NCBI GenBank assembly: GCA_036873135.1
Contig: JAPTYO010000005.1
Coordinates: forward strand, 18,248,666 to 18,312,665
Reading direction: 5' to 3'
From: Clarkia xantiana subsp. parviflora
Taxonomy: Eukaryota; Streptophyta; Magnoliopsida; Myrtales; Onagraceae
DNA: 64,000 bases
Part shown: in pieces, positions 42,572 through 54,090 of the stretch
How positions within the stretch are numbered: position 1 is the first letter of the stretch
How the letters are laid out: the number at the start of each line of letters is the position of its first letter
The notes under the pieces: generated by a model
The model's input: only the letters and a program-made list of their open reading frames with translations
Told to the model about the DNA's origin: nothing
Databases searched by the model: none
Position numbers and translations under genes: made by a program

Positions 42572-43840
42572 CATGCCCCCGAGTCAACCAATGGCCTAAC
42601 CCTTGATTGACTCTATTTTAGGATGGTATGACACGCGCAATTTGAAACCGGAGTTTTACCTTCTTGTCTGGATGCTTGCTTATCCATGGATGCGTGTCTC
42701 TGACTCTGCCCCCTGCCTTATGAGATAGAGGAGTTGTAAACGTTAGAGTAGCGCGGACGTGTGCCTAAGCACGCGTCCGTCTGAGGTGGGAGTAATAAAT
42801 CTATCTTTGCTATAGGCATATACTTGAAAAATACACACACGCATGGGGATGCGATATGAACATAGTTAAACGGATCCCAGCTTCAATTTCATGCCGGGAT
42901 TTGTCTAAGTGGAGAGAAAAATTAATTTTGGTCTAAAATTTTTCTAAGTATGGGATGCTTGAAAATAAACCCATGGGATGTTAACTAGGAGTGAACATGG
43001 ATGTATCACGAATATGAGGATGTGTACTAGCATACATGCAAGTGGGAACATAAGGATGGGAGTGAGTGGAGACATGCTGCGATTGTAGTCATGAATATAT
43101 GCATGAATATATGGCGGCCATATGCATGGACGTCTAAATGTTTGAACACACGGGAGTGTGTATATGGGCATGCATATGAGTGCAAGCATGAACATGTATG
43201 TATGTATGGACGGATTGTGAGTATAAGCATGAGTGATGACATTGATGTACCTGTAGATGTTAATCATGAATATGGGCATAAGTGCAAAGGTGAGAGCATA
43301 CACCTCTCCTTTACCTGAGGGTGGGAACTCTGCCACTCAATGGGACACAACGTTTCGCCTCCCTTGTACTAGCGTGAGCATTGTCCATTAACCTCGACCT
43401 TCGGCATGTGTAACATTTTTCCTTCATTCGTTGGGGCGTGTGTATAGCTCTTGACCTTTACCCTGCAATTTGTTCCCCATAAAATTGAGGGTGAAAATGC
43501 TTACATGTTTTCTTCTTACCGCCGCGAGCGAAGGAGTCTATTGACATGTGTTAAGGGTTGACCCTTCCTTCGGATGTGTTGGAGCGTTGCTCCATTTGGG
43601 GAAACTAAAAGTTCGCCCTCTTCCCTTGGTGTTAAGGTTGCCCCCGTAGTAGGCGTATCTCGCCCCTCCATGAGTAAGGGTAGATCTTCGCGTTGGTTGC
43701 TCGTATAGATGACTCACTTTTGGGAAGCTTTCTTCTTCAGACAGGGAGACCTTGAAGATCGTTTTCCAAGGTAGTCAGACCAAATCTGACTGTCCTGTGT
43801 CTTGGGTGTTCGAGGTGGACTCGTATGAGGCGGGGACTCG
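42572..43840. other. E3 3' region with polypurine tract
   Basis: Read on the minus strand, ACTCGGGGGCATG abuts the 3' LTR, as in E1 and E2. Homology to E1 continues to about 42960. The rest (43000-43400) has many ATGCATG-like words and open frames of no recognisable family. Confidence 0.6.
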
Positions 43841-44600
43841 TATGACCCCTTGTAGGTTGATTTCATGGAGAAACATGGTGTAGGCAGAGCGTTCCGAACG
43901 TACCGTTGAATCGGATGAGAGGGAAGAAACCTCTAGTTCTGCTTATCAGGCCAAGAAATTTTCTAAGTCAGGGAAGGCTGCTAATACTTCCAGTATGTTC
44001 TCATTCCATTCCCTTTTCTTTGTGATATACTTATGATTGTTCTCATGCTGCTTCCTTCTTGTTGTTAGAGCGTTCTTCCCTGGTTACCGAATGGTTCTGG
44101 TTCTTGTGGTGGGTGAGAGTTCAAGTCAATCTAAATCCAAGGTGCGGAAACTTGACTCTGAGGTCGGGCCCTCGGCTGCCAAGGAGAAGGGAACCGCGAG
44201 AGGCTCTCCTTCAAGTGCCCCCTTGCTGACTCCCTCCCATGATAAGGAGGTAGTGGTTGAAGAGGCACCCTCTTTGCTTGACAAAAGGAAACAACCAGTG
44301 GCTGGCGATGGGGTGATCATAGGTCTTGATGTCTCTTCTCTATCCCCTGCCCCCCAGCCGAGGGGCCGAATCTCAAGTTTATTTCATCTTCATGTAGATT
44401 TGACGACTTTTGAAGGTGTTTTTGTCTTTCCTATGGTTTATGTTATTAACCCCTGCGTTGAAGATTTTTCTTTTGGTGATGGGTGTGATCATCACCTTTC
44501 ATTGATGTTCCTTTCTCTTGCCATGGCTCTGATTAAGATAGAGAATTCTTGCTTTGGAGTTTGGTGGAGACTGCTCTTGAGTTAGCCTCTACTAGTAACG
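43841..44600 (+). pseudogene. E3 antisense gene (aORF) remnant
   Basis: The plus strand here is antisense to E3. An exon ending in 'QAKKFSKSGKAANTS' before G/TATGT is followed, after an acceptor TTGTTAG at about 44070, by an exon with 'KVRKLDSEVGPSAAKEK', 'SHDKEVVVEEAPSLLDKRK' and 'SPAPQPRGR'. These match the low-complexity exons of the E1 antisense gene ('SRDKEMVVEEAPSHTDKGK'). The coiled-coil last exon is not clear, so it is probably broken. Confidence 0.6.
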
Positions 44601-45500
44601 TAGTTGTGACCGTTGTGGGGATCGTTTTGTTATATGCCCTCAATAGTGCTTGTCGTGATTCTTTGCTTCATGGTTGATTTCGTGAGATATGAAGGTTGTC
44701 TTCATAATGAGGACGTCTCCTTCCTAGTATCACCCAGTGGGTTGAAATATAAGTGCCTACCTTTGATGAGCGTACGAAGGGTGTTGTTTTTCCCTTTTTC
44801 TTGAACCTCCTCCTAGGGCTAGGCGTAGCCTTTTGATGTTCGTGGTCGGGATGGTGTCTTTACAATTCATGTCTTTGACAGATGTTTTATGATGTGCTGC
44901 CATGATAATCACTTCGGGGTATGTGGACGTGATAGCCACTTCGTGATGTGTTGGAGTGATAGCCCTTCTGTAGTGTGTGGACATGATAGCCAGTTCAGGG
45001 TATGTGGACATGATAGCCACTTCAAGGTATGTCGACATGATAGCCACCTCAAGGTATGTGGACCTGATAGCCACTTCAGTGTATGTGGACATGATAGCCA
45101 CATCACGATGTATGGAGTTGTGCTTTAGTATTCCTTTCTCATTGGAGAGCTTTCATTGCTATAGTTGCCTTTTGTGTAGGCTATGTTTGTTGGGTTAGGT
45201 CCCGATGTCTCGTCTTGTCGGATGTTGTATCCTTTATGCTCTTTAGATGTCTCCTTCATGAGATGTGCTTGACGATGTTCAAGTCTGATACGAGCATAGG
45301 TCACGCGAGGGCGACATGCATGACAATAACATTTGTCGGAGGTTGATTTGTGTGACTTGTAAGGCAATTCTCTTCTTGATGGGTCGAGCTTATTTTGAGA
45401 GCCTTGAACTTCGGATTTCATGTCTTTGCTATCTTTCTTGGTGGTGTTGGGTTCCTTTGAGATACTTCTCTTGACTTGTGATATGGGTGGTAGGATAACT
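44601..45500. repeat. E3 stretch with 30-bp minisatellite
   Basis: From about 44905 to 45115 a 30-bp unit, core TGTGGACATGATAGCCACTT, is repeated seven times with small changes. No gene is supported; open frames on both strands are by-products. E1 and E2 do not have this repeat. Confidence 0.8.
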
Positions 45501-45739
45501 CGTTACTTTTCATGATAACCTCTTGTGCTTCTGTATATGATCCTTTGGTCATGGACTTCTCCTTTGTATATGCTTTCCTTTCTTTATCTTTCTTTTGTGC
45601 TTTCCTTCACATCATACCTGCTATCTCATCAATAAAAAACATTATGTGTTCTTTATACAACTTTACTTTGCAATTATTTTCTCATGGAATCCTCCTCAGT
45701 ATGGTGCGATGATCTCTTCTGATACCCTTTAAATGGTAT

Positions 45740-46710
45740 ACGTGGTACTGTTAGACTAAAGATACGCTCTTGGTGGGCGTCGAATCTGATCACGAGACAG
45801 GCTCTCGGAGGGCACTTAACGTTTCACAGGATAGGCTCCCGGAGGGCACAGGTTAGACCAAAGATACGCTCCTGGTTGGCGTCGAAAACTGTTCACGAGA
45901 CAGGCTCTCGGAGGGCACTTAACGTTTCACAGGATAGGCTCCCGGAGGGCACAGGTTAGACCAAAGATACACTCCTGGTTGGCGTTGAAAACTGTTCACG
46001 AGACAGGCTCTCGGAGGGCACTTAACGTTTCACAGGATAGGCTCCCGGAGGGCACAGGTTAGACCGAAGATACGCTCCTGGTTGGCGTCGAAAACTGTTC
46101 ACGAGACAGGCTCTCGGAGGGCACTTAAAGTTTCACAGGATAGGCTCCCGGAGGGCTCAGGTTAGACCAAAGATACGCTCCTGGTGGGCGTCGAAGCTGG
46201 TAGTTTGAAATCTACCTCAAGATACGCTCTTGGGGGCGTCGAATCTGGTAGTGTTTTTTCTACCTCAAGATACGCTCTTGGGGGCGTCGAATCTGGTAGG
46301 TTGCAAATCTACCTCAAGATACGCTCCTGGGGGCGTCGAAATTCGTAGTTTTTGGAAACCACTCTCAAGATACGCTCTTGGTGCGTCGAAGGTCGTAGTG
46401 TAATAACTACTCTCAAGATACGCTCTTGGGGGCGTCGAAGGTCGTAGTATGAACACTACTCTCAAGATACGCTCCTGGGGGCGTCGAAGGTCGTCGTACG
46501 AACACTACTCTCAAGATACGCTCTTGGGGGCGTCGAAGGTCGTAGTATGAACACTACTCTCAAGATACGCTCTTGGGGGCGTCGAATCTGTCCGCGGGAT
46601 AGGCTCCCGGAGGGCACAGGGTTCGTAGTTTTAGAACTACTCTCAAGATACGCTCTTGGGGGCGTCGAATGTGTTCGCGGGATTGGCTCCCGGAGGGCTC
46701 ATAATGTTAC
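45740..46710. repeat. E3 3' minisatellite
   Basis: This is the reverse complement of the E1/E2 array. About four long units (with GGCTCCCGGAGGGC) lie at 45750-46190, then about ten short units with GATACGCTCTTGGGGGCGTC up to 46710, the last ones mixed with long-type pieces. Confidence 0.92.
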
Positions 46711-48455
46711 CTTATCTTGTGTCCTTTCTCATGTAGGGTGCGTCTTTGGTATGCTTTTCGAGTCTTTACTTGACTTTTCCTTCTATGATATTGCATGCTA
46801 CCACGCTTTTCCTTCAATGTGGGAGATCACCTCTCGAGGGCGATGTTTGTGTGTTGCCAACTTAGGACGAGTTTGTATAGGGAGTTGATGATGTTTTCCT
46901 CTTATGTGACCTCTTCTAGGAAAAGTGGTATTGCATGTTCTTGTGATCTTCTGCCTCTAATCTCTTCTTTTACACTTAGGTGGACTACCAAGCACTTATT
47001 CGTTTGGTGCCCCCCAAGTTGCTTGGTGGTCACACCGCCTTTCATATTTGGCCGTTGAAGGCCCCTCGTTCATTTTCTTGGTTGGGTACCCCTTATGCTC
47101 GGGGCTCCCTTGTCTGCTTGTTTGAGTCATAGGCATGGTTTGGATGATGCCTTTGTCGGATGTGTCTTTGGAGGTTGGGTGGAAGAGCTTTTGCTTTGGG
47201 TGGGTGGGGGTGGATTTCATTATCTTGATAACTAGGATGTGGCAATGTTTGTATCCTAGGGGTGCTTGTAAATTCTTTCCCCCCCTTCCTTGTGTTTTAG
47301 GTTGAAAAGCTCTCTCATAGAATGGCGTCTTGAGTTGTTAATCTCGTAGGTGTGTTTCAGACTAGTCAATCTGATCCATGCTCTTTGCTCGTGCATGGGG
47401 GGTCTGACCGGGCTGTGATAATCTTGGAGTGTTGTGGCACTTAGTGTGCTTTGCCTTTTCCTTTATATTGGAGTATTCTTCAATTCTTTTAGGGAGTGTC
47501 ACATTGGTCATGCTCCTCCCACCTTGAATCTTGATTATAGACTTCCTTTGAATTAGGACTTGAACCTAAAAATGATGTTTTCCTTTAGGTTTGCAAGTGA
47601 TGCTCCATGATTTTCTATGGGTTTGTCCCTGTATTGGCTATTCCTTGCTGGATAGCTTCATTAGAGGCTGCATTTGTGTTGCGTACGTATACGTGTTTGA
47701 GGTGTGTTGAGCTGACAAGTCCCTCCTTTTTTGTTTTGTCATAACCTTCATTCATCATGTATTCGGCGTATGGCCTTAAAGGCGGGATATTTTTCTAGTG
47801 CCCCTTTTATCGTGGTTCTCCTCTTGATGGGATGCCAGAGTCAAATGTCTTATCATTTGCAGACAAGGTGGTTGATCGGGATGTGCGTCTAGTGTGAAGG
47901 TCGATCTTGAAACCTTACTCCCCAAGCTTTTGAGCTCTTCTTTGGTTGATCTTGTAGAACTATTATCCTGCCTTAAGGCTCTTGATAGGAGATGTATCTC
48001 ATTTTCACACTCTAGTTGTTGCACTATCTCTTTCGCTAATCTTGCATCTCTAGAGTTTCTCTCTTGGTGCATGACTTCAATGACAGGATTTTCTACCGAT
48101 GTTTATTCTATTAGGACTTGTATCCTTGGTTGCCTTCCTTTCTTGTGAGATGGCGAAGGAGTGTTTATGAACACTCCAATGTGTCGCACTTGGTAGAGGT
48201 ATGCGCCTTAATCTTTATGGCGCTGTCTTGAATCTTCGTGTACCTATCTCTGATGAACATGTTATTCATTACGTATATAGTACGGAGTCCAAGGATCTCA
48301 GGGTTAGGATCATAGTTTGATAACAGAGACATAGTCATCTATTAGATATCCTTTTTATCTACGGAGTTTATTTTTGTAAGAATGAATGCAAGGATACTTG
48401 TAAGGATACTTGTAAGGATATTTGTAAGGATATGTGTTCCATCCTTATTCCTGGT
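46711..48455. other. E3 unrecognised interior
   Basis: No domain is recognised on either strand. A minus frame at 48072-47776 has heptad-like Leu/Glu spacing ('VQQLECENEIHLLSRALRQD') but no family I know. Confidence 0.4.
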
Positions 48456-48686
48456 TCATTTGCAGTGCCGTGTCCCTAATGGGTGTGTTGATGTTCTGAC
48501 CACCTTTACTAGTAGGGGGTCCTTTGGTCTTAGGTATGCCTGACTCTTCTCTAGTATCATCAATGGTTGGTCATGGGAGATGTCTGACGGACTCCCTTCA
48601 TGTACTATGGTTCTCTTCATGTGAAAGTTGGTGATTCCCTCTCTTATGACTAATATATCCTTGTGTGGAAATACTATGTTTTCCAT
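48456..48686 (-). pseudogene. E3 decayed second protease fragment
   Basis: The translation aligns with the E2 protease from 'MENIVFPHKDILVI' to 'STHPLG'. The catalytic motif is altered to 'IVHEGSPSDI' (Asp-Ser-Gly to His-Glu-Gly), so it cannot be active. It gives E3 two protease-derived pieces. Confidence 0.65.
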
Positions 48687-49892
48687 GTCCCTTTTAAAAG
48701 CTTGATGATGGTGTCGCCATTCTTCCTTTGCTATGTTTGGTGTCCTTGAGCGTTTTTGATGGAGGTGTATTCCATTACCTGGGATGAGCTTTCTAAGTGT
48801 AGTTGTATCTCCTGGCTATTTTGTGAAATCATAAAGATCCGCTGGAGGTGTTTGCCTCTGATGGTGGGCGTTACCCATGTGATATGGTTTCCTCCATTTT
48901 TGGAGGGATGTGTTCGCGGCTACCCCCTCTTGTGCTAATGGGCGTTTGTGGGGAGGGCATGTTGTGACTGGTGCCCCCCTTGCATACCAATGCCAGATGG
49001 GATCCTTTGACGGGCTTGGCCCTAGGATGCTTAGTGGATGGTTGTAGTAGGGGTAATCCGTTGTGACCTTCATGGTAGTTCCTCTATAGGATGTTGGGAG
49101 TGCTCAACTTATTTTTGTAAGTGAGCCTTCCATCTTGTGATCTTTCCCAGAAACTTGACCTTATAGGTGTTCTTTGGGATTGAGGAATCTGTTGCTTGTG
49201 CATCTCTTGATTGGCGACGACCTTTTACTGATTCTTCTAGTGGTCCACCTGTGTATATATATATCACGGAGCCCGAAGGCGTCCGGTATGGTCATTCTTG
49301 GAAAACATGTTGATATCAAGTATCAAAATCTACCCCTTTTAGGGAGTTGACTTGTTATGCAGTTAAATTAAATAAGAGGATATGGGAAGGATATGGGTGT
49401 GGGGCGTTGATATCCCCTGCTTCCTTGGTAATGTAACTGTTTTCCTCCGTTAGTCTGTGTGTATTTCTTCCACTTGAGGAATATAAGGTCGCATCCTTGC
49501 AAGGTGGACTATGTGGAGGTGTATCCTTCATGTATGCTATGTGCGATCTCACTCTACTATGTCTCTCCATGAGACTTCCCATTGTAGTAGCTATGTGCTG
49601 ACGTGGTGTGGTACTCTATGAGCCCCCTGTTCAAATCCTTGTCTTTTCAACTCCTCCCCTGTCCTAGGGGGATGTGTGCCAAGGGTTGTCATGCACAAGG
49701 GGTTTGGATCTGTCGTGCTGTATCATGGGTAAGTGGTTGCCTTGTTGTGTTGTTGGGACTATGTCCCTCCCTTTGAGCTTTCCTTGGTATGTCCCTCAGT
49801 CATGTCTATGGTGATACGGACTGTATGTGTTCATTGCCAGGGTGGATGTTGGAACTCCTATATCCTTGTTGGTCTGGCATGTATGTCCTCCC
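48687..49892. other. E3 unrecognised interior
   Basis: Several short minus-strand frames, none with a recognised domain. A short TA run lies near 49255. Confidence 0.4.
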
Positions 49893-50619
49893 TTAGTGCG
49901 GTGTATGTCCCTGTTGGGGTACTTGGTTGAATTCATGCCTCCTTGGAGGTCTTGCTTGTCTGTCTGCCCCCAGTGGGTGTATGCCCAATGTCACAGGTAG
50001 TGTGATTGCCCCCAGTGGGTATGTTGGCTCTCCTGAAAATCCCACCAAGGGGGAGTGAACCTGTTTTATGCTACTTGACCTTACTTCCAGTATGTTGAGG
50101 ACTTTCTTGCTAATGATGATGGGTGAGCTTCCACTGTCTATCAGGATTCTTCCAATGTCCATATCAGTGATCTTCATTGTTATGACTAGGGAATCCTTGT
50201 TGTCTGGTAACACATGCTTCATGTCTCTTCTTGAAAATTGTAAGGAGTCACTGTCTGTGCTCCTTGCGAGTATGCGGGCCTTATGTTGGTTGTGTGGGCA
50301 CGATTGTCGTTCCTTTGAGTTAGTATTCCATATGGATACCCTTGAGTTTGTGCCTCATAGTAGTACCCTTGTGGAGGTGCCGTGTATTGGGATGGCACTC
50401 CTTGTTGCCCCCCTGTCCCTGTGGCTTCCTAGTAAATGGACTTGGAGCTGTGGAAGCCTCCTCCCTGCCTGTTAGGCTGGGGTGCCTGTGGGGCTACCTG
50501 AGGCTCTGGTGTGCAGGTTGTTTCTCTGGGTTAGGCTGCCTTGCTGGAGGTATATGCTGTCTCCCTCGCCTATTGCCCCCAGGTGGGCGGTGATGCCTAG
50601 ATACTAAGCTGTTCGTCAT
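49893..50619 (-). pseudogene. E3 gag-protease-gag mosaic
   Basis: The gag ATG is at 50619-50617 ('MTNSLVSRHHRPPGGN'), very close to E1 gag, and the frame breaks after some 40 codons. At about 50240 the sequence changes to E2-type protease ('VLPDNKDSLVITMKI', 'RILIDSGSSPIIIS', 'GEPTYPLGAITLPVTLG'). At about 49985 it returns to E1-type gag ('HPLGADRQARPPRRHEF'). The right junction falls at ACCCACTGGGGGCAG, a word also present in the E2 protease and nearly so in E1 gag. Confidence 0.8.
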
Positions 50620-50652
50620 CGCTCTTGTTATTGCCAGGCTTTCTGTTCGAAG

Positions 50653-50670
50653 CCCGCAGACGGCGCCAAG
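50653..50670 (-). other. E3 primer binding site
   Basis: The minus strand reads CTTGGCGCCGTCTGCGGG after the LTR, with one change from E2. Confidence 0.82.
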
Positions 50671-51647
50671 TGTTAGGTTATAAAGTCTAGGTCAACGGGT
50701 CGTCAATCTAGAATTTATCTCCCACTAATGAAATGTCGGGTTCAGTGTTCCTAGGACTAGTCGTTCTGATCCATGCCCTTCTGCTCTCTTGGGGTAGTCG
50801 TTCTGATATATGTCATTCTCTTCTCTCCTTCTGACCTCCTTTCCTTCTCTCCTTCTGACCTCCTTTACTTCTCTCCTTCTGACCTCCTAAGGCTTGTATT
50901 TCTTACCCCTGGGGCTTGTCCTACTGCTCTATGCTCTTCTGCTTCCTTGACTCTCTTCTCCTTGCCATCCTGCAAGAGGGGCAATACCAGGCACAGAGGG
51001 GGGGGGGGTGGTGCCTGATGAACCCTCTCCGATGCCTAAGTCAGTACGGTTTTAGAGAGATAAAGCTAGAGAGATGTCAGAGCAAAATTGTGCAACTTGC
51101 CAAGATGTCCAAATGAATAGTGGAGGTGGGGTATTTATAGGCAACGGTGTCATTAAGGTGGCTTAATGACATCGTTAACCTTTAAACACAGTTAATTAAC
51201 ATTTAAACACGTAATTAAGACCTTAGGATACGGAGAAGGTAGGCGGAGTAAACCGAGTATGGGAGTCCAAAAATGGTGTCGGGGCCCTTGGGGGGAAGGG
51301 AAATCCGACCCCCAAGGGTAGGGGTTGGGTGAGGGCACCCAACCCCTCCTAGGGAGGATGGGGTTGGCCAACCCCATCCCTCCTAGGAGAGATCGGGTTG
51401 GTCCACCCGATCTCCCCTAGGGGAGATCGGGTTGGCTGACCCGATCTCCCCTAGGGGAGGTCGGGTGTGGCCACCCAACCTCATCTAGGTGAGTTTGCCT
51501 CGGCCGGACGAGCGCTTTGACCTCGTCCGAGCCGTTGATGTTCTCGCGAAGTGTTCGGATTGAAGTTTCGTTTTACAATCATTAACGGGATGATAAAAAT
51601 ACAACGGTTCGGAAGTCAACGGGTTCAAATTGGGCGTATATCCATCA
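50671..51647 (-). repeat. E3 5' LTR (977 bp)
   Basis: It is nearly identical to 41584-42571 but has five hairpin units in place of six and one more CCTTCTGACCTCC repeat. The TATA box lies at 51131-51140. TGAAC follows at 51648-51652. Confidence 0.94.
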
Positions 51648-53029
51648 TGAACTATTATACATGGAGTAGCTATCTGAGAGATCTCTTCGATGCTAGAGGA
51701 ATCTACCAATGCATTGATGCGAAAGCAAAGAGGACAATGTTGGATGAATATGGTAATCCCCATCCTGATCAAGGGAATACGTTATTTGATGATTTGGAAG
51801 CAAAAATGTGATATTATCAACCTTGGACAAATAGTTTGTAGAAGACTTCAAACACAACTACTCTGCATTACAGCTTTGGTGTGCCATTCGCATCCGCTTC
51901 GGTGGAGGCAAGGCCGCTGAAGCTATAAATGTTTTAGTTGAGTATGATGATCTTCTCTCCATGGATGCTGGTGTAAGAGCCGCTCGAGACCTTCAGGGTG
52001 AAAGGTAAATATGGAAAATAATACTTTTCATCTTAAAGAGGTATCCTTTGTCATGGTTTACAGACGGCAGAGGACTCACTTACTTGATTGAATCAATTAA
52101 GTATACCATGAGTCTCTTCAAGGACAGTAACCAGCGCAGATGGGAGACCACCATCACAGATTACTGAGGGAAGTCTTCCCATGATCAGTATATCATGGAC
52201 GGAACAAGACTGCCCAGATTCTAAACGAATATCCGGTGGGTAAAAGAGTCGTTGATAAAGTGCGTCCATGTACGGCTCTTTTGCCATGTATATAAAGTTG
52301 TAAAAGGTTTTATCTGACAAAGATCATCTGATGTGATTCATTTGTGAATTATTTTTAGGTGTGATGTTTTCGCATGGCTCAGAGTTCTCGACTAACTTCT
52401 CTCTTTGTTGCTTCATTGTGATCTAGAACCTTATTATTGTTGTCGTTTCATCTATGAATTGTTCATTTGAATTGATGATTTTGGTTGTTTATGTTTATGA
52501 TTATTGAATAATGTAATTGGTATTAAGACTGAACACAATTCGATTCGAAATACAATTTACTTATCAATCTATCGAACCGGTTAAAGGGATCGATCCGAAC
52601 AAAATCCGATAATGAGGATTAAAACAAAAATTTACGGCCATATCAAATAGGTCGAATGAAAGAAACGATAAACACATACTCCAACATCATTAGTAACCCA
52701 TCGATTGCATAACTAAAACGAACGATTTAGTTTCAATTATTTGTTAGTACTCCATAAATATGATTGATATCGTAACGACGAACTTGTATGAAAGGGTTAT
52801 TAAATTATAGAAACGAAAGGATTACACTTAGGGTAATACCTGTTTTTCGCGCGCATAGCTCAAGTATCCGTGTAAAAGCGGTACACATCGATTAAAAATA
52901 AAAATTTAATGATGAGATGTATGATTTGAAAGATCAAAATAACTTTCATTGACAAATTTGCCAGTTTCAGGATTACTCATTTGATTACTCGTAAATCTGA
53001 GGTCGTTGAGTGCTAAAAGAGTTCTCTCA
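51648..53029 (+). pseudogene. Copia Z gag-like remnant
   Basis: It opens with 'YTWSSYLRDLFDARGIYQCI', like the copia gag start in W ('YDSWSKRVITVLEAQGLCDY'). Further fragments follow ('LSMDAGVRAARDLQGER'), then a stretch shared with X and Y (52085-52390) and AT-rich sequence. Stops break all frames. Confidence 0.6.
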
Positions 53030-53536
53030 ATCTCATGGAGAATCAGCAGGAGCGAATGGTGAAGATCTTGTGAACTGATAGAGGTGTTGAATACCTCTCG
53101 AATGAGTTTGACAAGTTATGCAATGAAAGGGGTATTGTTTGTCAAACAACGATCCTTTATACGCCACAACAAAATGGTATGCCAGAGTGATGTAATCGTA
53201 CACTTTTGGACATGTTGAGAACCATGATGTCGTAAGCTCAACTTTCTATCTCCTTTTGTGGTGATGCCTATTTTACTGCTACTCGTGTAGTAAACCTCAT
53301 TCCTACAAAAATCGGTGGACATGACACCATATGAGCTATGGACTGGTAAAGATGTGGATCTTACCAGGCTGTGACCTTGGGGTTACGCAGCATACATGCA
53401 TCAGAACAACAACAAGTGCGGCAAGTTGGGACCTAGAGGATTGAAAAGTATCTTTATAAGATACTTGGAAAACTCTAAGGGATACGTGTTTGTGGCGGCT
53501 CAAGAAATAGTGGCGTGGTCGAACTTGAGTCCATGG
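53030..53536 (+). pseudogene. Copia Z integrase fragment
   Basis: Broken frames match integrase of W: 'TPQQNG' and 'LDMLRTMMS', then 'YELWTGKDVDLTRL' and 'RGLKSIF'. It ends abruptly where the C2 81-bp repeat begins. Confidence 0.85.
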
Positions 53537-53925
53537 ACCTTATGTACACAAAATGGCAATAAAGCCTAGGTACGGCGACAACTTGATCGAAGAAAGCGGT
53601 CTACAAATTGATTGTCGACCTTATGTACCCATAATGGCAATAAAGCCTAGGTACGGCGACAATTCGATCGATGAAAGCAGTCTACAAATCGATTGTCGAC
53701 CTTATGTGCCCAAAATGGCAATAAAGCCTAGGTGTGGCGACAACTTGATCGAAGAAAGCAGTCTATAAATCGATTGTCGACCTTATGTTCCCAAAATGGT
53801 AATAAAGCCTAGGTACGACGACAACTCAATCAAAGAATTAAAGGTCTACGGATCAATTTTCGACCTCATGTGCCCAAAATGGAATTAATCTAGGTGCGGC
53901 GACAATTTGATTCAAGGTATAAATC
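53537..53925. repeat. C2 minisatellite, 81-bp units
   Basis: Four units start at 53537, 53618, 53699 and 53780, plus a decayed one from 53863. Core: AATGGCAATAAAGCCTAGG. The sequence is unrelated to the E1-E3 arrays. Confidence 0.92.
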
Positions 53926-54090
53926 GACGTTTCTGAAATATTAACGATTAACATTACTCGATCAAAGAGACAAAGAAGTTTTGGCACGTTATATGATTAT
54001 GAAAACTACGAGTAGTAAGACTTTTATTACAAAAAAAGATCTATTACATAAGGGATCACCCCGGAGAGAAGCATCCTAGAAAGTAAGTGT

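Larger units (their letters stand above)
41584..51647 (-). mobile_element. E3: non-autonomous member of the E1/E2 family, minus strand
   Basis: LTRs at 41584-42571 (3') and 50671-51647 (5') are flanked by TGAAC. The order from the 5' end is primer site, gag start, protease piece, gag piece, about 3 kb of unrecognised sequence with a decayed second protease, minisatellite, antisense gene, polypurine tract. There is no reverse transcriptase or integrase. Coding parts are broken, so it depends on other copies. Confidence 0.92.
40583..53536 (+). mobile_element. Copia Z: decayed Ty1/copia, split by E3
   Basis: Segments 40583-41583 and 51648-53536 are leader, gag-like part and integrase of a copia copy of the X/Y family. 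E3 interrupts the leader end, with TGAAC duplicated (41579-41583 and 51648-51652). The right end is lost where C2 sequence starts. Confidence 0.8.

Noticed and set aside
42944..43336. A 130-codon minus-strand frame in E3 with hydrophobic stretches ('IFMINIYRYINVITHAY').
   Set aside because: It arises from ATGCATG- and TATG-rich sequence; no family match and not present in E1 or E2.
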